Of a DNA stretch of 64,000 bases, positions 32,986 through 43,405 are shown piece after piece (the stretch's first letter is position 1; every line of letters begins with the position of its first letter). Below the pieces are notes generated by a model that saw only the letters and a program-made list of their open reading frames with translations, was not told the origin of the DNA and ran no database searches. Where the stretch lies: NCBI GenBank assembly GCA_963575745.1, contig CAUYUJ010005670.1:210001-274000 (forward strand). The letters are read 5' to 3'. The translations under genes were made by a program, and so were the position numbers. The stretch comes from Prorocentrum cordatum. Lineage: Eukaryota > Sar > Dinophyceae > Prorocentrales > Prorocentraceae.

Positions 32986-34779
32986 TTATTGGGGCCCTCT
33001 GGATCCGCGGGCGCAGTGGGGATCTCCCGCAACAGCTTCGCTGCCGTTGCCACCGCTCCTTCCCGCGCCCGTCGGGGATCGGTCGACGCTGGGTTGACCC
33101 GCGCTGCAACAAAAACATCCTTGCGTCGTATCCGCCTCTGGGACTGCACCAACTGCGGTACCCTCCTGAGCTGGCTTGTCGTTGTCGCCTGCTCCTGCCG
33201 CACCCGCGACCGTGCTCCTGCCTGACTCGGGGTCGTTTCTGCACGAAAGGCCGCACTTCATGGACGAACGCCGCGTGGGCTCTGTCGCGCTCGTTCCATA
33301 CGATTCGCAAAACGTTTCTTTCTGCTTCCCCATGCGCCTCGTTCGCTTCACCCGCGCACCCTCTGCGGAACCTGCGCCCCCCTCTGGGTGACGGTTGTCA
33401 ACAAGAGCGCCATGCAAAGACGGAGACGCACCATCTATATCATCACCCGCCCCCGATGGCGCGCGCGTTGATTTCGACTCTCCATCCACGCGGCCCAAAG
33501 CAACCTCGCTTTCCAGCGCCGTTTTGGCAGCACCGCCGTGGTCTACTGATTCTGCATTTCTACGCTTAGCTACACCCGCCTCGTGCGCACCCTTTGCCGC
33601 GTCGGTTTTTTCGGACGACATTGGGAGTCTGTCGCGCGACGACAACGGCCCATCAGTTGCCGGAACCGTTTCATTGGCGGTATCTGTCGACACGACTGCT
33701 TCCGCCCGGTGCCTCGAAAATACCACAAGGGCAATGTCTCCCTGATTTTTCGGATTCTCCGCAAAATCTTGGAAATTAGTATGCACAACTACGTTGTCAT
33801 CGAACCTTACAACACCGACGCCAGGGCAATCGAAGTAGGCCACGACATGAGCTGGCTGCCCCAGATGGCAGATCGCGCCCTGGAACTGGAACGCCCAGCC
33901 CGACGCCCCCGGCCACTCGAACGCCCTTGGCACGCTTACGCGGACATTCACTCTGGTCATTCCGTCCGCCATTCTTCTGCTCAGCAACACAACAAGGAAC
34001 CTTGCAGGCGTCTCCGATGGCACGTCGTGAGTTTGCGACGGGCCCTGGCGCCCGTGCCACACCTCTCCGTCTCGCAAGGCGGGTCGATGTGGGCATGGCA
34101 AACCGTACTGAGCCCGTGTGGATTCCAACGCCACCAGATGATCAAGACCAACTGGACCCAACACATCCGCATATTCCCACATTTGGTTTATCATGCATCG
34201 TTCTCGTCTGTAAACATCCGAAACCCAACCGCAACCGCCGCAATACCGCCTTTGACGGATTGTGTTTCCCAGTATAGACCCGACTACCACTGTGTAGTGC
34301 TGCGCGAGGATTCCCATGCCCCTCAACGCACTCGACTCCGCAGCACAGACAGCGTCAACTAATGCGCTCCACAGCTCGCTTGCGTCGCACTGGCGATTGC
34401 TCCTAAAATCATTAGTGCGACCGCGCTGAAACAGGCCATCGCGCACCGCTCTCACTCCTGGAACTTGATCGCTTTTATCTACAGGAAGATCACCCAGGGA
34501 TGTGCCCATCAGGTCCGCCTGCTGTGCTAACGCACAAACTCCGCACTGATGACGCCGTCGGACGCTGCATCCGCACCGATGATGCAGCACTGCGTGCCGA
34601 ATAGGGCCCAGCCGCAGCAACACTTGCATTGCGGCGTTTGCAAAACACGAATTTCCGATGTTCGGCATACCCTTTATGCGATGTCGCGCGCGCGCCCAGG
34701 CACCGTCCTCAAGCACGACTCGAGCGGAGTCACCATGCAACGCGGCCGCCAGATCCACTTCTGACACAGCCGGTCGCAC
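32986..34779 (-). pseudogene. Helitron USP-type (C19) ubiquitin protease domain
   Basis: USP enzymes remove ubiquitin from proteins with a Cys-His-Asp triad. Counting from 34,779: GMPNIGNSCFANAAMQVLL at residues 37-55 is the Cys box, with Cys45 (codon 34,645-34,647). QCDASELWSALVDAV at 130-144 matches the Q-DA-E-L--L-D box. Paired Cys (69/71, 79/82, 180/183) could bind zinc. AHVVAYFD at 310-317 is the His box with His311. VRFDD at 324-328 supplies the Asp. DIALVVFSRH closes the domain near residue 357. The remaining 240 residues are a hydrophilic linker. All triad residues are present. The same-frame upstream and downstream stops suggest that it belongs to the Helitron polyprotein, or is a separate cistron just ahead of it. 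The element being dead, this copy may be inactive; gene-start choice is uncertain because the first codon here is GTG. Confidence 0.8.
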
Positions 34780-34785
34780 TAGCTC

Positions 34786-35475
34786 TCACAATGTGCTCTC
34801 GTTTGTGCGTTTCGCAGGAACTTCCTGCACGGCGGCGCCCTCCCCCGTATCGGGCCGCTCTTCCACGCCCGCGTCGCTATTTGCACTTGCGCCGTCCGCG
34901 CAGGTCGGGGCTACCTGGGCGATGCTGGATGACGGCGGCGATGTGCTACCTCCAACCGAAGAATGAAGCCGCGGATCATGCTCTGCTTGTCCCTCTACAG
35001 CGTCGCGCGCGAGCACATCTCCCCCGCTTGCCACGCGAACAACGCGCTTACTAGACATCCATATTACTGCTCCTGCGCACGCGCCGTGTACGTCGCCAAG
35101 CTCCCATCTATGCCGCAACGCGGCTGTCATTACTTGCTGCACGTCCTTCGCTGCATGCACCCGCACAAACGCGCGCTCGTCGCACAGCCACGTCTGGACA
35201 GATTGGAGACTTTGTCTCTCCATCGAATCGCCACTGCCACCCCCTGACGCCATGTCATTTCTACACTCTGTTTCAAACCTTCGCAGTGCATGCCGGCGCC
35301 ACCGCCCCCCGCGCAGGTTCGCACACGCGACTTGTAAATATTTATGCTCATGGCGACCAATGCTGGATACGTCGCCCCCCAATACCACTCTCGGCATCGG
35401 CAATCCCGACATGCTCTTCCTGCGCGACCTCCGCCCGCGGCACCCAGCCACCAAGAGTTTTCTTCCCAGAAACAA
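34786..35475 (-). pseudogene. Helitron N-terminal region upstream of the protease
   Basis: About 230 open codons in the same frame as the rest of the Helitron, ended by TGA at 34,786-34,788, two codons before the protease frame. The middle (HEHKYLQVACANLRGG, FVRVHAAKDVQQVMTAALRH) looks like real protein rather than repeat translation; the end is Ser/Gly/Ala-rich. I do not recognise a domain. A different minus-strand frame is also open from 36,170 to 35,130, so the true start is uncertain; that one is mostly translation of the tandem repeat at 35,700-36,060. Confidence 0.45.
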
Positions 35476-35699
35476 CGTGTAGCCCGGCCGTTGGACCAGA
35501 AAGCTGGGGGCGTCATGCTGCGGTTACGCCTCGCGCCCACTCCTGGGGGCCGCCTATTCGGACGCAGATCAGCGCACAAGACTCTCCGCGCCCGCACGTT
35601 GGATCGCTGGACTGCAAAACTGCGGGCACTTATAGGATTGGCCGGCCGCGCCAGGCCTAAGAACATGGACAAGCGTACGACAGAAAAAATAACGTTCCG

Positions 35700-36060
35700 T
35701 CCTCGCGCCTTTTCCCCTGGAAAACGACGGCAACGCAAACTTGAACATTTGCGAGAGTTTCCCCTTGCAACGACTTCCATACACGAAAGAATACGACCGC
35801 TGTCGCGTCCGCCACGATCCCCATGCCGACGAACGCCGCTCCCCCCAACAGCTCCTCTTTCCACGGCGTAGAACACCCAGAAACGCAAAATTAAACATTT
35901 GCGAGCGCTTCCCCCTTCTGCGACTTCCACGCGGTAGGGGATGAAGACGACCCAGCGACCGCCACGCCTGGCGTAGATTACCCAGAAACGCACATATATA
36001 AAATTGCGAGCGTTTCCCCCTTCTACGACTTCCACGTAGTAGGGGATGAGGACAACCTCG
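35700..36060. repeat. tandem repeat upstream of the Helitron frame, ~107-150-bp units
   Basis: Units contain ACATTTGCGAGCGCTTCCCC then CTTCTGCGACTTCCACG and GTAGGGGATGA, and CCCAGAAACGCA, at about 35,745, 35,895 and 36,003. The translation gives repeated IPYxVEVxEGGxAR strings in one frame. It may be part of the Helitron 5' region or flanking intron. Confidence 0.7.
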
Positions 36061-36309
36061 CGACCGCCGATGCCCGCCATGCCCAACGCCGCAGCTGTGC
36101 CCCACGCGCGGTATAGCCTCCTCCCACATCGATGCGCTTCCCACCGCGCACCTTTTCGCACCGCCTCCACGCGCCGCTCCTCCGCGCGTTGCGCTCAGCT
36201 CCCCGCTCTTTTTCGCGCCGCGCCTCCAATCTGACCTTGCCCGTCGTCCCATAGCCACTTCTCAGACTGGGGAAGGCGCAGTCGCCGCGGCGACAGAGGG
36301 ATGCCCACC

Positions 36310-36480
36310 GGATTACCCCCCGGGAGGGGTCACTCCTGACATGGCAGGCGGCACCAGCCACCGCGGCAGCGGGCTTCCCACCGGATTTCCCCCCGGGAAG
36401 GGTCACCCCTGAGAATGCAGTAGGCGCGTCGCCAGATTTCCCCCCGGGAAGGGTCGCCTCTGAGAAAGTAGAGGGCACTT
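36310..36480. repeat. three short tandem units with CCCCCCGGGA
   Basis: GATT-CCCCCCGGGA-GGGTC followed by -CTCCTGA or -CCCTGAGA occurs at about 36,313, 36,384 and 36,436. Confidence 0.8.
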
Positions 36481-36484
36481 CTTG

Positions 36485-37335
36485 AGCTCTTTGTCCTTTC
36501 GCCATGCGGCCCCCCTTCGCTCGCCCGCCCGTGGGGGCAAGATGGGGTGCACACAGCTAATGAATGCTTGAGCCTGGGAGCGGCGCGGCAATGTGCTTTT
36601 CCTCGATTCCCTCGCTCCGTCATCGTTCCTCTTCAATGACTTCTGTTTCTGCGCTATCTTTGCCCCGTGTCTCGTTTCTTCTTTCTGCTCCATATCCTGC
36701 CTCCTTTTCGTCGTTACCTCTCACAACAACATTCTGTCTCTCGCTATCGCCCGCGTGGTCTTACTCGCGCCCTGTGTCGCAGCCGTCACCGTCGACATAG
36801 TCAGGACTTCCATCGCCACCAGACTGCTGGCACACGAAGCGCGCCCAGAGGGATCGCGATCCCCCTCCTTTCAGCCACGCGAAAAGAGACCCAACGTTTT
36901 GCAGTTCTGAATAACGATGTTGCTGTGAGTATCGTGTTCGGTGGAGCACCCCATGTCACCGCGACAAAGCGCCGTCGGCCGCTGCTGCGTCGCGCCAGGC
37001 CCGCCCTCAGCAGCCGCCGAACCAGGCCGTCGCGCGGATCTTCATATGTTACGTGTATATATTCAATAATACTATATATATACATACATATATACAAATA
37101 TGTACACATCCAATCCCATATTATACACACACACGTGTACATAACATGGGCAGGCATGCGCGCGCGGAGGTGGCACTGCGCGGCGCCACTCGAGAGTATA
37201 TGTTTTGGTCCAAGAACGGGCTCTGGGTCGGGACCAGGACGGAAACAACGCCCGTCGAAACAAACAAGTGGTCGCCCCCCCCTCCAAGATCATACCTTTT
37301 CGTGTCCTCATCCTCGATTGCTTCTTTTCCTGTCT
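36485..37335. other. unannotated stretch with an AT-rich patch
   Basis: No recognised domain. An alternating TATATA/TACATA-rich patch lies at 37,055-37,140 in otherwise GC-balanced DNA. Confidence 0.5.
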
Positions 37336-37338
37336 CTC

Positions 37339-37545
<207 letters not shown>

Positions 37546-37549
37546 TCTC

Positions 37550-38170
37550 GGGACTCTGACCGTTGAGAACCGCTGTGCTTTCAAGGTTTTCCAGATTTTC
37601 CACGTTTTCCCCGGCACTGACCATTGAGAAACGCTGTGTTTTCAATGTTTTCCAAGTTTTCCCGGTTTTCCCAAACACTGACCGTTGAGAAAAGCTGCGT
37701 GTTCCATGTTTTCCCAGTTTTCACAATTTTCCCAGACACTGACCATTGAGAAAAGCTGCGTTTCCTAAATTTTCCAGATTTTCAATGTTTTCCCAGAAAC
37801 TGGCCGTTGAGAAACGTTGCGTTTCCCAGGTTTTCTAGATTTTCAAAATTTTCCCAGACACTGACCGTGGAGAAACGCTCACTCATTTGGAAGTCTCTGG
37901 GAAGATCTGGAATACCTGGAAAACCTGGAAAACACAATGTTTTTCACCTGGGTAGGCTCTGTGGAGAATTGGAATATCTGGAAAATCTGGAAAACGCAAT
38001 GTTTTTTTTTCACCTGGGTAGTCTCTGGGAAGATCTGGAATATCTGGAAAATCTGGAAAACACACTCGTGTTCACCTGGGTGGTTTCTGGGGAGATCTGG
38101 AATATCTGGAAAACACATGGCTTTTCAACGGCCAGTGCCTGGGAAGACCTGGACAACCTCGAAAACACAA
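37550..38170. repeat. two facing minisatellites of 61-63 bp
   Basis: Left array: ACTGACC-TTGAGAAA-GCTG recurs at about 37,616, 37,677, 37,738, 37,799 and 37,859, with TTTTCC words between. Right array: TCTGGGAAGATCTGGAATAT with CTGGAAAACACAATG recurs at about 37,893, 37,956, 38,021 and 38,083. The right array reverse-complemented (GTGTTTTCCAGATTTTCCAG...CTTCCCAGAGACT) resembles the left units. The turn is near 37,883. Confidence 0.85.
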
Positions 38171-38362
38171 GCCGCGCGACCCCTTTATCTGTTCATCGGG
38201 GGACGTCGTGCGCGCGCAGGTCAGGTGACTCCAACGAGGCAGCATTGGCCGCTTGCTGCCCCGCCCGTTGCAGAATGGCACCCCTCACAGCGGCCTCCAG
38301 CCGCAATCGCAAACGCCGTTTATACATCGCGCCCCTCAGAGCGCCAGCCATCGCAAGCGCCC

Positions 38363-40639
38363 TCACGCAGGCGCGCCAGCGCCCGAACTCGCTGCCGCGG
38401 CGCCCGTCACCCCGTCGTCCTCTAGCATCTGCGAGAGGTCCTCCTCGAGGTCCGTGCGCTTCTTCTTCGGCGTCGGCGTGTCCAAATGAATGACGACGCA
38501 ATCCTTGGACTTCTTGAGGCGCTGGCGGGACACCCCTGGCTCCCTCTCGATCGCCGCCGCAGGCGAGGGGGGCGCGGCCGCGACGGCCGCGGGGGGGGAG
38601 CCGTCGTCGCCATCCATCCCGCCGCCGAAGCCGAAGACGTCTTCCTCGTCCTCTGCTGCGGCGGCGCCTCTCATCTCGCCGCCGAGACCAGAGTCGGCGT
38701 CGTCGTCATCTGGGTTGCCTGGGATGGCGGGCGCAGGGGGCGCGGCCGCGCTGGCGGCGGCGGATGCGTCGGCGCCGACGTTCATTTCACCGTCCATTGC
38801 AACGAACTCATACCTCGGGGGCGCGTCCTGGTCGAAGAGCGCGGGGCCGCGAACCGTCCTCGAGCGCCCGATGCCCTCGCCGCGAGCAAGCTTCTTCATG
38901 GCGGCCACGGCCCACTTCATGTGCACGCCGTAATCGGGCGGCGCGAAGGTCTGGTCCTTCTTGAACCGCTTCAGGATAGGGGTGGTCTCGGGCGTGAAGA
39001 GGTCTGGCTTCCCGGGCACTGGCCACGGGAAGCGGGGGGCTGGATCCTTAGTCGTAGACGCCAGCCACAGGTACATCCAGTCGTCAGTGAGGAGCACGAT
39101 GTTGGACCTCGCCATGTACGCCTCCACGTCCGCCATCTGGTAGCCGCACTGATTCTCGCCAACGAAGTTGCGATTTATGATTTTGAAGAAGTCGTCGAAT
39201 TTGATCACTTGTTGGCCTCTGCGGATGGAACGCACCTTCTTCTCGAACTCCTGGTCGTAGGGGTTGGCGCAGATCTGGCGGGACTGGTTCTGCTCGAAGG
39301 AGGCGCCGCCCCACCTATGCAGCGCGCGGAAGCGACGCACACCAAAACCGACATATAATACATGGCTTGTCGCCGCTTGGGCGTTTGATTGTTTATACTT
39401 TTCGACGGCGTGCGTCATCCGCGCCCTGCGGCCTCGCCCACAGCAGCGCGTCCTCCTCGGCGGGGCCCAGGAAGGCCTTGATCTCACCGGGGGCCCACTT
39501 CGCGAGGACGGTGTCGCCCGCGATAGCGGGCTTGTACACAGCCCGGGGCCCGAGCCGCAAGAAGTCGATGTTCTTCGTCGTGACGACGCTCGGACGGAGG
39601 TCGGTGCGGTTATTCTTATATTCTTATCAGTCTGGTGGGCGGAGATTGCAAAGCCGATGGTTTTCGACGCCGTGGATTTGCCGACCCTGGTCTTGCCGAT
39701 CCACATGGCCCCGTGCACGTCGTGGCTCTTGAGAACGGGGGCGACGATGATGTCGAACACGAACGGGTGGAAGTGCTTGAGCGTGATCGCCCAGCGCTCG
39801 AGTGTCCTCGCGCCAACAGAGCCAGACGCGTAGTTGCGGAGCGACTCCTTGACTTCCGCTGCCTGCCAGCCAAAGATCGGCGACTTCTCGTCGTTGATCT
39901 GTTCGTCGGTCCACTCCACGAGCTGGTTGCGGTTGGTTGCCCTCGGGCCGAACTCCTCTATGAAACGGTAGCCCGCCCTTCGCTTCTCCTTGTCGCAACC
40001 GCCACCGCCGACGGCGGCGGCCGCGGACGGCTGAACCCAATGGCGGATCTGCACCCCGCCCAGCCTGTCCACCATGTAGTGAAAGAGCTTGAGTGGCGTC
40101 TTAGTGTCGGCCGAACTCCCCCCGCGGATGGTGAGCGCCCTGCCTGCAACGAAGATATCCTTGGCAATGTCGGTCCGAACCTTGTTGTCGAACCTGGCGC
40201 ACTTCAGCGCGCACTGCTCGCCGTTCGCGTCCTTCGGCAAGATGCGCAGCTGCATGGTGAAGGCGATCTCGCCAGGATCCTTGTTGGGCTTAAACGGGGA
40301 AGGCAGCGCCATGTAGTTGCCCCCGCACATGGCGTCATACACGTCGACTGTGTCCAAGTGCTCCGCGGTGCCATCCCCCAACGTCACCCAACCCACTAAA
40401 TGCTTCACATTCGCGACGTTGTCCGCGCACTGGAGCGGCATGTCGCGGAGGACGAAAGCAGCGGGAAGGTCTGATTGGAAACGCTCGGGCTTGTCGAGCG
40501 CCTTGTAGGGCTGCGCCGCCGCCATGTGCAGCCACGTGGTTTTGATTTGATCAGTTGCGGAGGCGCCGCCGCCGACGATCTCTCCCATTGACTTGATGCC
40601 GCCAGCCGTCAAGCTCGCCATGACAGACAGCGGGTGCAA
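38363..40639 (-). pseudogene. P-loop ATPase of a dinoflagellate multicopy family
   Basis: A minus-strand frame from about 40,620 carries a long N-terminal part without known motifs, then a Walker A in GAMWIGKTRVGKSTASKTIG (about 39,715-39,655). Just after, at 39,612-39,627, the coding frame changes. The other frame holds VVTTKNIDFLRLGPRAVYKP and GEIKAFLGPAEEDALLWARP to about 39,410. The first frame then resumes with QNQSRQICANPYDQEFEKKV through MARSNIVLLTDDWMYLWLAS and an acidic, Ala-rich tail. The position where I expect a DDG-type Walker B (KPAIAGDTVLAK) is degenerate. The fold fits helicase-like AAA or SF3 ATPases; from memory similar genes occur in many copies in dinoflagellates. Two frame breaks make it a pseudogene. 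Confidence 0.6.
39612..39627. repeat. 8-bp tandem duplication at a frame break
   Basis: ATTCTTATATTCTTAT, two exact copies of an 8-mer, at the point where the ATPase frame changes. Eight bases is not a multiple of three, so one extra copy accounts for the shift. Confidence 0.9.
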
Positions 40640-41128
40640 ACGGAAGCTCGAAGTGAAAGGTTGGCAGCTGGGGACAGCACGCGCGAACTACTGAACCCTG
40701 CGATTGAGCCCAAACAACTACACCCTGCGAAATGCTTAAGAAATCATGGGTTAAGAAATTCATAGTCTCAGAAGTTGAATAAACACCCAAAAATTCTATT
40801 CAAATCTTAGGAATTACATTGAAGCCTTAAGAATAATCAAGACTCTGGCCGAAAACGTAAGTGTTCTTAAGCATCGCCTAAGGTGCACGAACAGAGGGAT
40901 GTCGGCAAGGACGTCGCCGTTGCCGCGAGGTGGCAAGACTGGCGACGGCACTGGTGATTACAACTGTTTCTTCGCTAGTATTGACGTCATGGAACAAGTC
41001 GAAAGCTGCGTGCGTAACTGCGCGCATTTCGCTTGGGCACCCTCGCCATGCTGGCACAGCATACCGCAACGCAGAAAGCACCCCAGAGTTAAACCCCACC
41101 CCCAGCGAAAGCAATGGCACTCCCACCC
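40640..41128. other. spacer between ATPase and transposase pseudogenes
   Basis: No recognised gene. 40,730-40,880 is A+T-richer with repeated CTTAAGAAAT-like words. Confidence 0.5.
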
Positions 41129-42421
41129 TCAGTACACGCCGCTCATCTCCTCGTAGATCATGTCACCCGTGGCCACCCAGAGGTCGTTGCCCTTGTTCCA
41201 ATACTCCCACTGTCCCGAGCGAATCCTGCTGGCCAGCGCCCTGCTCTTGGGCTTCAGAGTGCGGCTGCCGATGTGCGCCTTCAAGAACTGCCGGGCCCTG
41301 TCCACGATCTGCGTGCCGCCCTTCCAAAGGATGGAGTCGCCCTCAAGCAGTTTGTGACGCGCCAGCTTGGTGAACGCGGGCTTGAGCCACACCCACTTGC
41401 CGCCACTTGTCTTGCGCTTCCGCGCGTGCACGACCCAGTCATGTAGGGCCCCATCCTCCCGAATATTGTAGCTCCTGGCGCCGTCGGAGTGGAGGGTGAC
41501 CTTCTGGCGCTGCAGGCGGCTGAGCAAGAACGGCTTCAAGTCTGACTTGGCGATTGCCCCAGGGCCTGGCGCCTTCGGGGCGGTCGCGTCGTCGCTGGCG
41601 CGCCAGAGTACCAAGCTCTGTGGGCGCCCGCGCTCAACGCAGCCAGCCCGCTGCTCCCATTCCTTCGTTTTCTTGTCAGCTGATAGCGCCGCGCGAAAAA
41701 CCGTCTCGTCCGCTTTCACGCCCGCCCACTATGCGTCGCCCCCGAACACGATCTCCTTCTCCGTCTTCTCGACGAACCACTGGCGGGCTGCGTCCAGGTA
41801 CTTGGACATGCGGTCGATAGCCTTGCGATTGACGTTGAGCAGGAGGTGGATCTGCGCGGTGGCCCTCCCGATCAACAGGCAGAACAGCATCTTGACCTCG
41901 TTCATCAGCGACATCTTGCTCTGTCCATTGCCGTCGCTGAACACGGGGTGCCCGCGGCACGCGCCCACCTGCTTCCCGCGCCGCCGACCGCTGTTGCATC
42001 GCCACTTCACCGCCCCGTCCGCCTGGACACGCCGATTGCCGAGCTTGCCCTGCCCGCAGTGCGGACAGATGTGGCCCGACCAATCATTCAAGATGTTGTC
42101 CTCGATCAGCATCGACACCATGTCCTCCTCAGACTTCCCCTCGAAGCTGGCGAGGGAGCGGCGCCATTGCTCACGTGCTTTTCGGGTCTTCGTGGGCAGC
42201 GTGCCGCTGCGGGTATATGTCACGGAGGCCTTCATGCTGTTCTTCTTCTTCTGCTTCATGGCACTCTGGTCACGGCCCATGATGCCATTGCCGCGCTTAG
42301 GCACTGGGAATGGGCGGAACGCTTTGTCTGAGCGTTTCAACATCGTTTTCTTGGTTGGGATGGTGGCCCCAGCGGGCCGCTTCATCGCGCCAGCGGGCCG
42401 CTTCATCGCGGCAAAGACCAC
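41129..42421 (-). pseudogene. Merlin-type (IS1016/ISXO2-like) DDE transposase with one premature stop
   Basis: One frame from 42,421 to 41,129, broken only by TAG at 41,729-41,731. The N-terminus is basic (AMKRPAGAMKRPAGATIP, a small internal repeat). HICPHCGQGKLGNRRV with KWRCNSG is a zinc ribbon. KMLFCLLIGRATAQIHLLLN is helical and precedes the catalytic core. The core begins VKADETVF with the first Asp. CVERGRPQSLVLWRASDD and VTLHSDGARSYNIRE (second Asp) follow. GTQIVDRARQFLK carries the third acidic residue and a Lys. QWEYWNKGNDLWVATGDMIY ends it. These blocks fit the IS1595/ISXO2 core used by eukaryotic Merlin elements. Terminal inverted repeats were not identified. Confidence 0.82.
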
Positions 42422-42469
42422 GGCGGAACCCGCTGCTCGAGGGGAGTTTGGGCCAGGGCGGCTACGAGG

Positions 42470-42584
42470 AGGAGGATGAGGAGGAGGAGGAGGATCTTAT
42501 GTCCAATTGGAACAGTGCTGGACTGCTCCACATGTGGCCTTGGTTCTAGTCATTGTTCTGGCTCTGGTTCTGGCTCTGGTTCGA

Positions 42585-42621
<37 letters not shown>

Positions 42622-42775
42622 CTTTGATTGTGGTTCTGGTCCTGGTTCTGGTTATGGCTCTGGTTCTGGCTCTGATGCTGATTATGGCTCTGCTTCTTGT
42701 TCTGTCTCTGGTCAGCTTATGGTTATGGGTCTGTTTCTGGCTCTGGTTCAGGCTCTGGTTCCGGCAGTAAATCAC
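42470..42775. repeat. (GGTTCT)n / (TGGCTC)n hexanucleotide tract
   Basis: A short GGA run at 42,468-42,500, then GGTTCTGGCTCTGGTTCTGG-type repeats from about 42,545 to 42,770, giving Gly-Ser or Ala-Leu-Val strings. Confidence 0.92.
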
Positions 42776-42810
42776 GCGCGGACGAACGGCAGTGTTTTCG
42801 GGCGCGGAGG

Positions 42811-43405
42811 TGGGAACCCTGGCCAGGGGGCCTTTTCAGGCTCCCTCTCCAGCACATCAAACGGGCAAGGAAGCCTTTTCAGGTTCCCCCTCCCGCCACT
42901 GGCCAGGGAGCCTTTTTCAGGTTCCCTCTCCAACACATCAAACGGGCCAGGAAGCCTTTTCAGGTTTCCTCTCCCGCCGCTGGCCAGGGAGCCCTTTTCA
43001 GGTTCCCTTTCCAGCAAATCAAACGGGAAGGGAAACTTTTTCAGGTTTCCCCTCCCGGCACTGGCCAGGGAGCCTTTTCAGGTTCCCTTTCCAGCACATC
43101 AAACGGGCAAGGAAGCCTTTTCAGGCTTCCCCTCCCGCCACTGGCCAGGGAGCCTTTTTCAGGTTCCCTTTCCAGCACATCAAACTGGCAAGGAAGCCTT
43201 TTTCAGGTTCCCCCTCCCGCATTTGGCCAGGGAGCCTTTTCATGCCCACTCTCCAGCACAACAGACGGGCCAGGAAACCTTGAGGTTTCCCCATCCCGCC
43301 ACTGGCCAAGGAGCCTTTTTTCAGGTTCCCTCTCCAGCACGACAAACGGGCCAGGAAACCTTTTCAGGTTTCCACTCCCGCCACTGGCCAGGGAGCCTTT
43401 CCGTG
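42811..43405. repeat. 81-bp minisatellite, seven or more units
   Basis: AGCACATCAAACGGGC and variants at about 42,851, 42,932, 43,012, 43,093, 43,174, 43,254 and 43,335, spacing 80-81. Each unit has two CAGGTTCCC---CC copies and CTGGCCAGGGAGCC. Since 81 is a multiple of three, frames stay open on both strands with 27-residue repeats. Confidence 0.93.

Larger units (their letters stand above)
24650..35475 (-). mobile_element. near-complete autonomous Helitron, recently inactivated
   Basis: Rolling-circle transposon on the minus strand. In order from 35,475: N-terminal region, USP-type protease, C2H2 finger with helitron N-terminal region, HUH Rep region, Pif1-type SF1 helicase, C-terminal Cys-rich repeats. 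All segments from 35,475 to about 25,170 share one frame. The breaks are stops at 34,786 (TGA), 32,986 (TAA), 31,852 (TAA), 30,991 (TAG), 29,716 (TAA), 29,683 (TGA), 27,721 (TAG), 27,292 (TAA) and 26,200 (TAG), each given at its plus-strand start. Below 25,170 the frame shifts between C-terminal repeat units. The element ends (5' TC, 3' hairpin and CTRR) could not be placed. It lies in the R1 giant intron in the same orientation as the gene. Confidence 0.88.

Noticed and set aside
25170-35475. Stop-codon reassignment to explain the Helitron stops
   Set aside because: TAA, TAG and TGA all occur, and the R1 exons and LINEs give no support for a variant code.
35130-36170. 346-codon minus-strand frame with IPYxVEVxEGG repeats
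   Set aside because: Mostly the translation of the tandem repeat at 35,700-36,060; its other end overlaps the Helitron frame in a different phase.
39318-39405. GT...AG intron to explain the second frame change in the ATPase
   Set aside because: The GTATAAAC...CATAG segment is a multiple of three and does not reconcile the frames; a frameshift or a non-canonical intron remains possible.
40700-40725. Possible spliced-leader relic (ATTGAGCCCAAAC then CTAC) upstream of the ATPase
   Set aside because: Only the TTGAGCC, AAA and CTAC parts match, and gaps are needed; not better than chance in this window.
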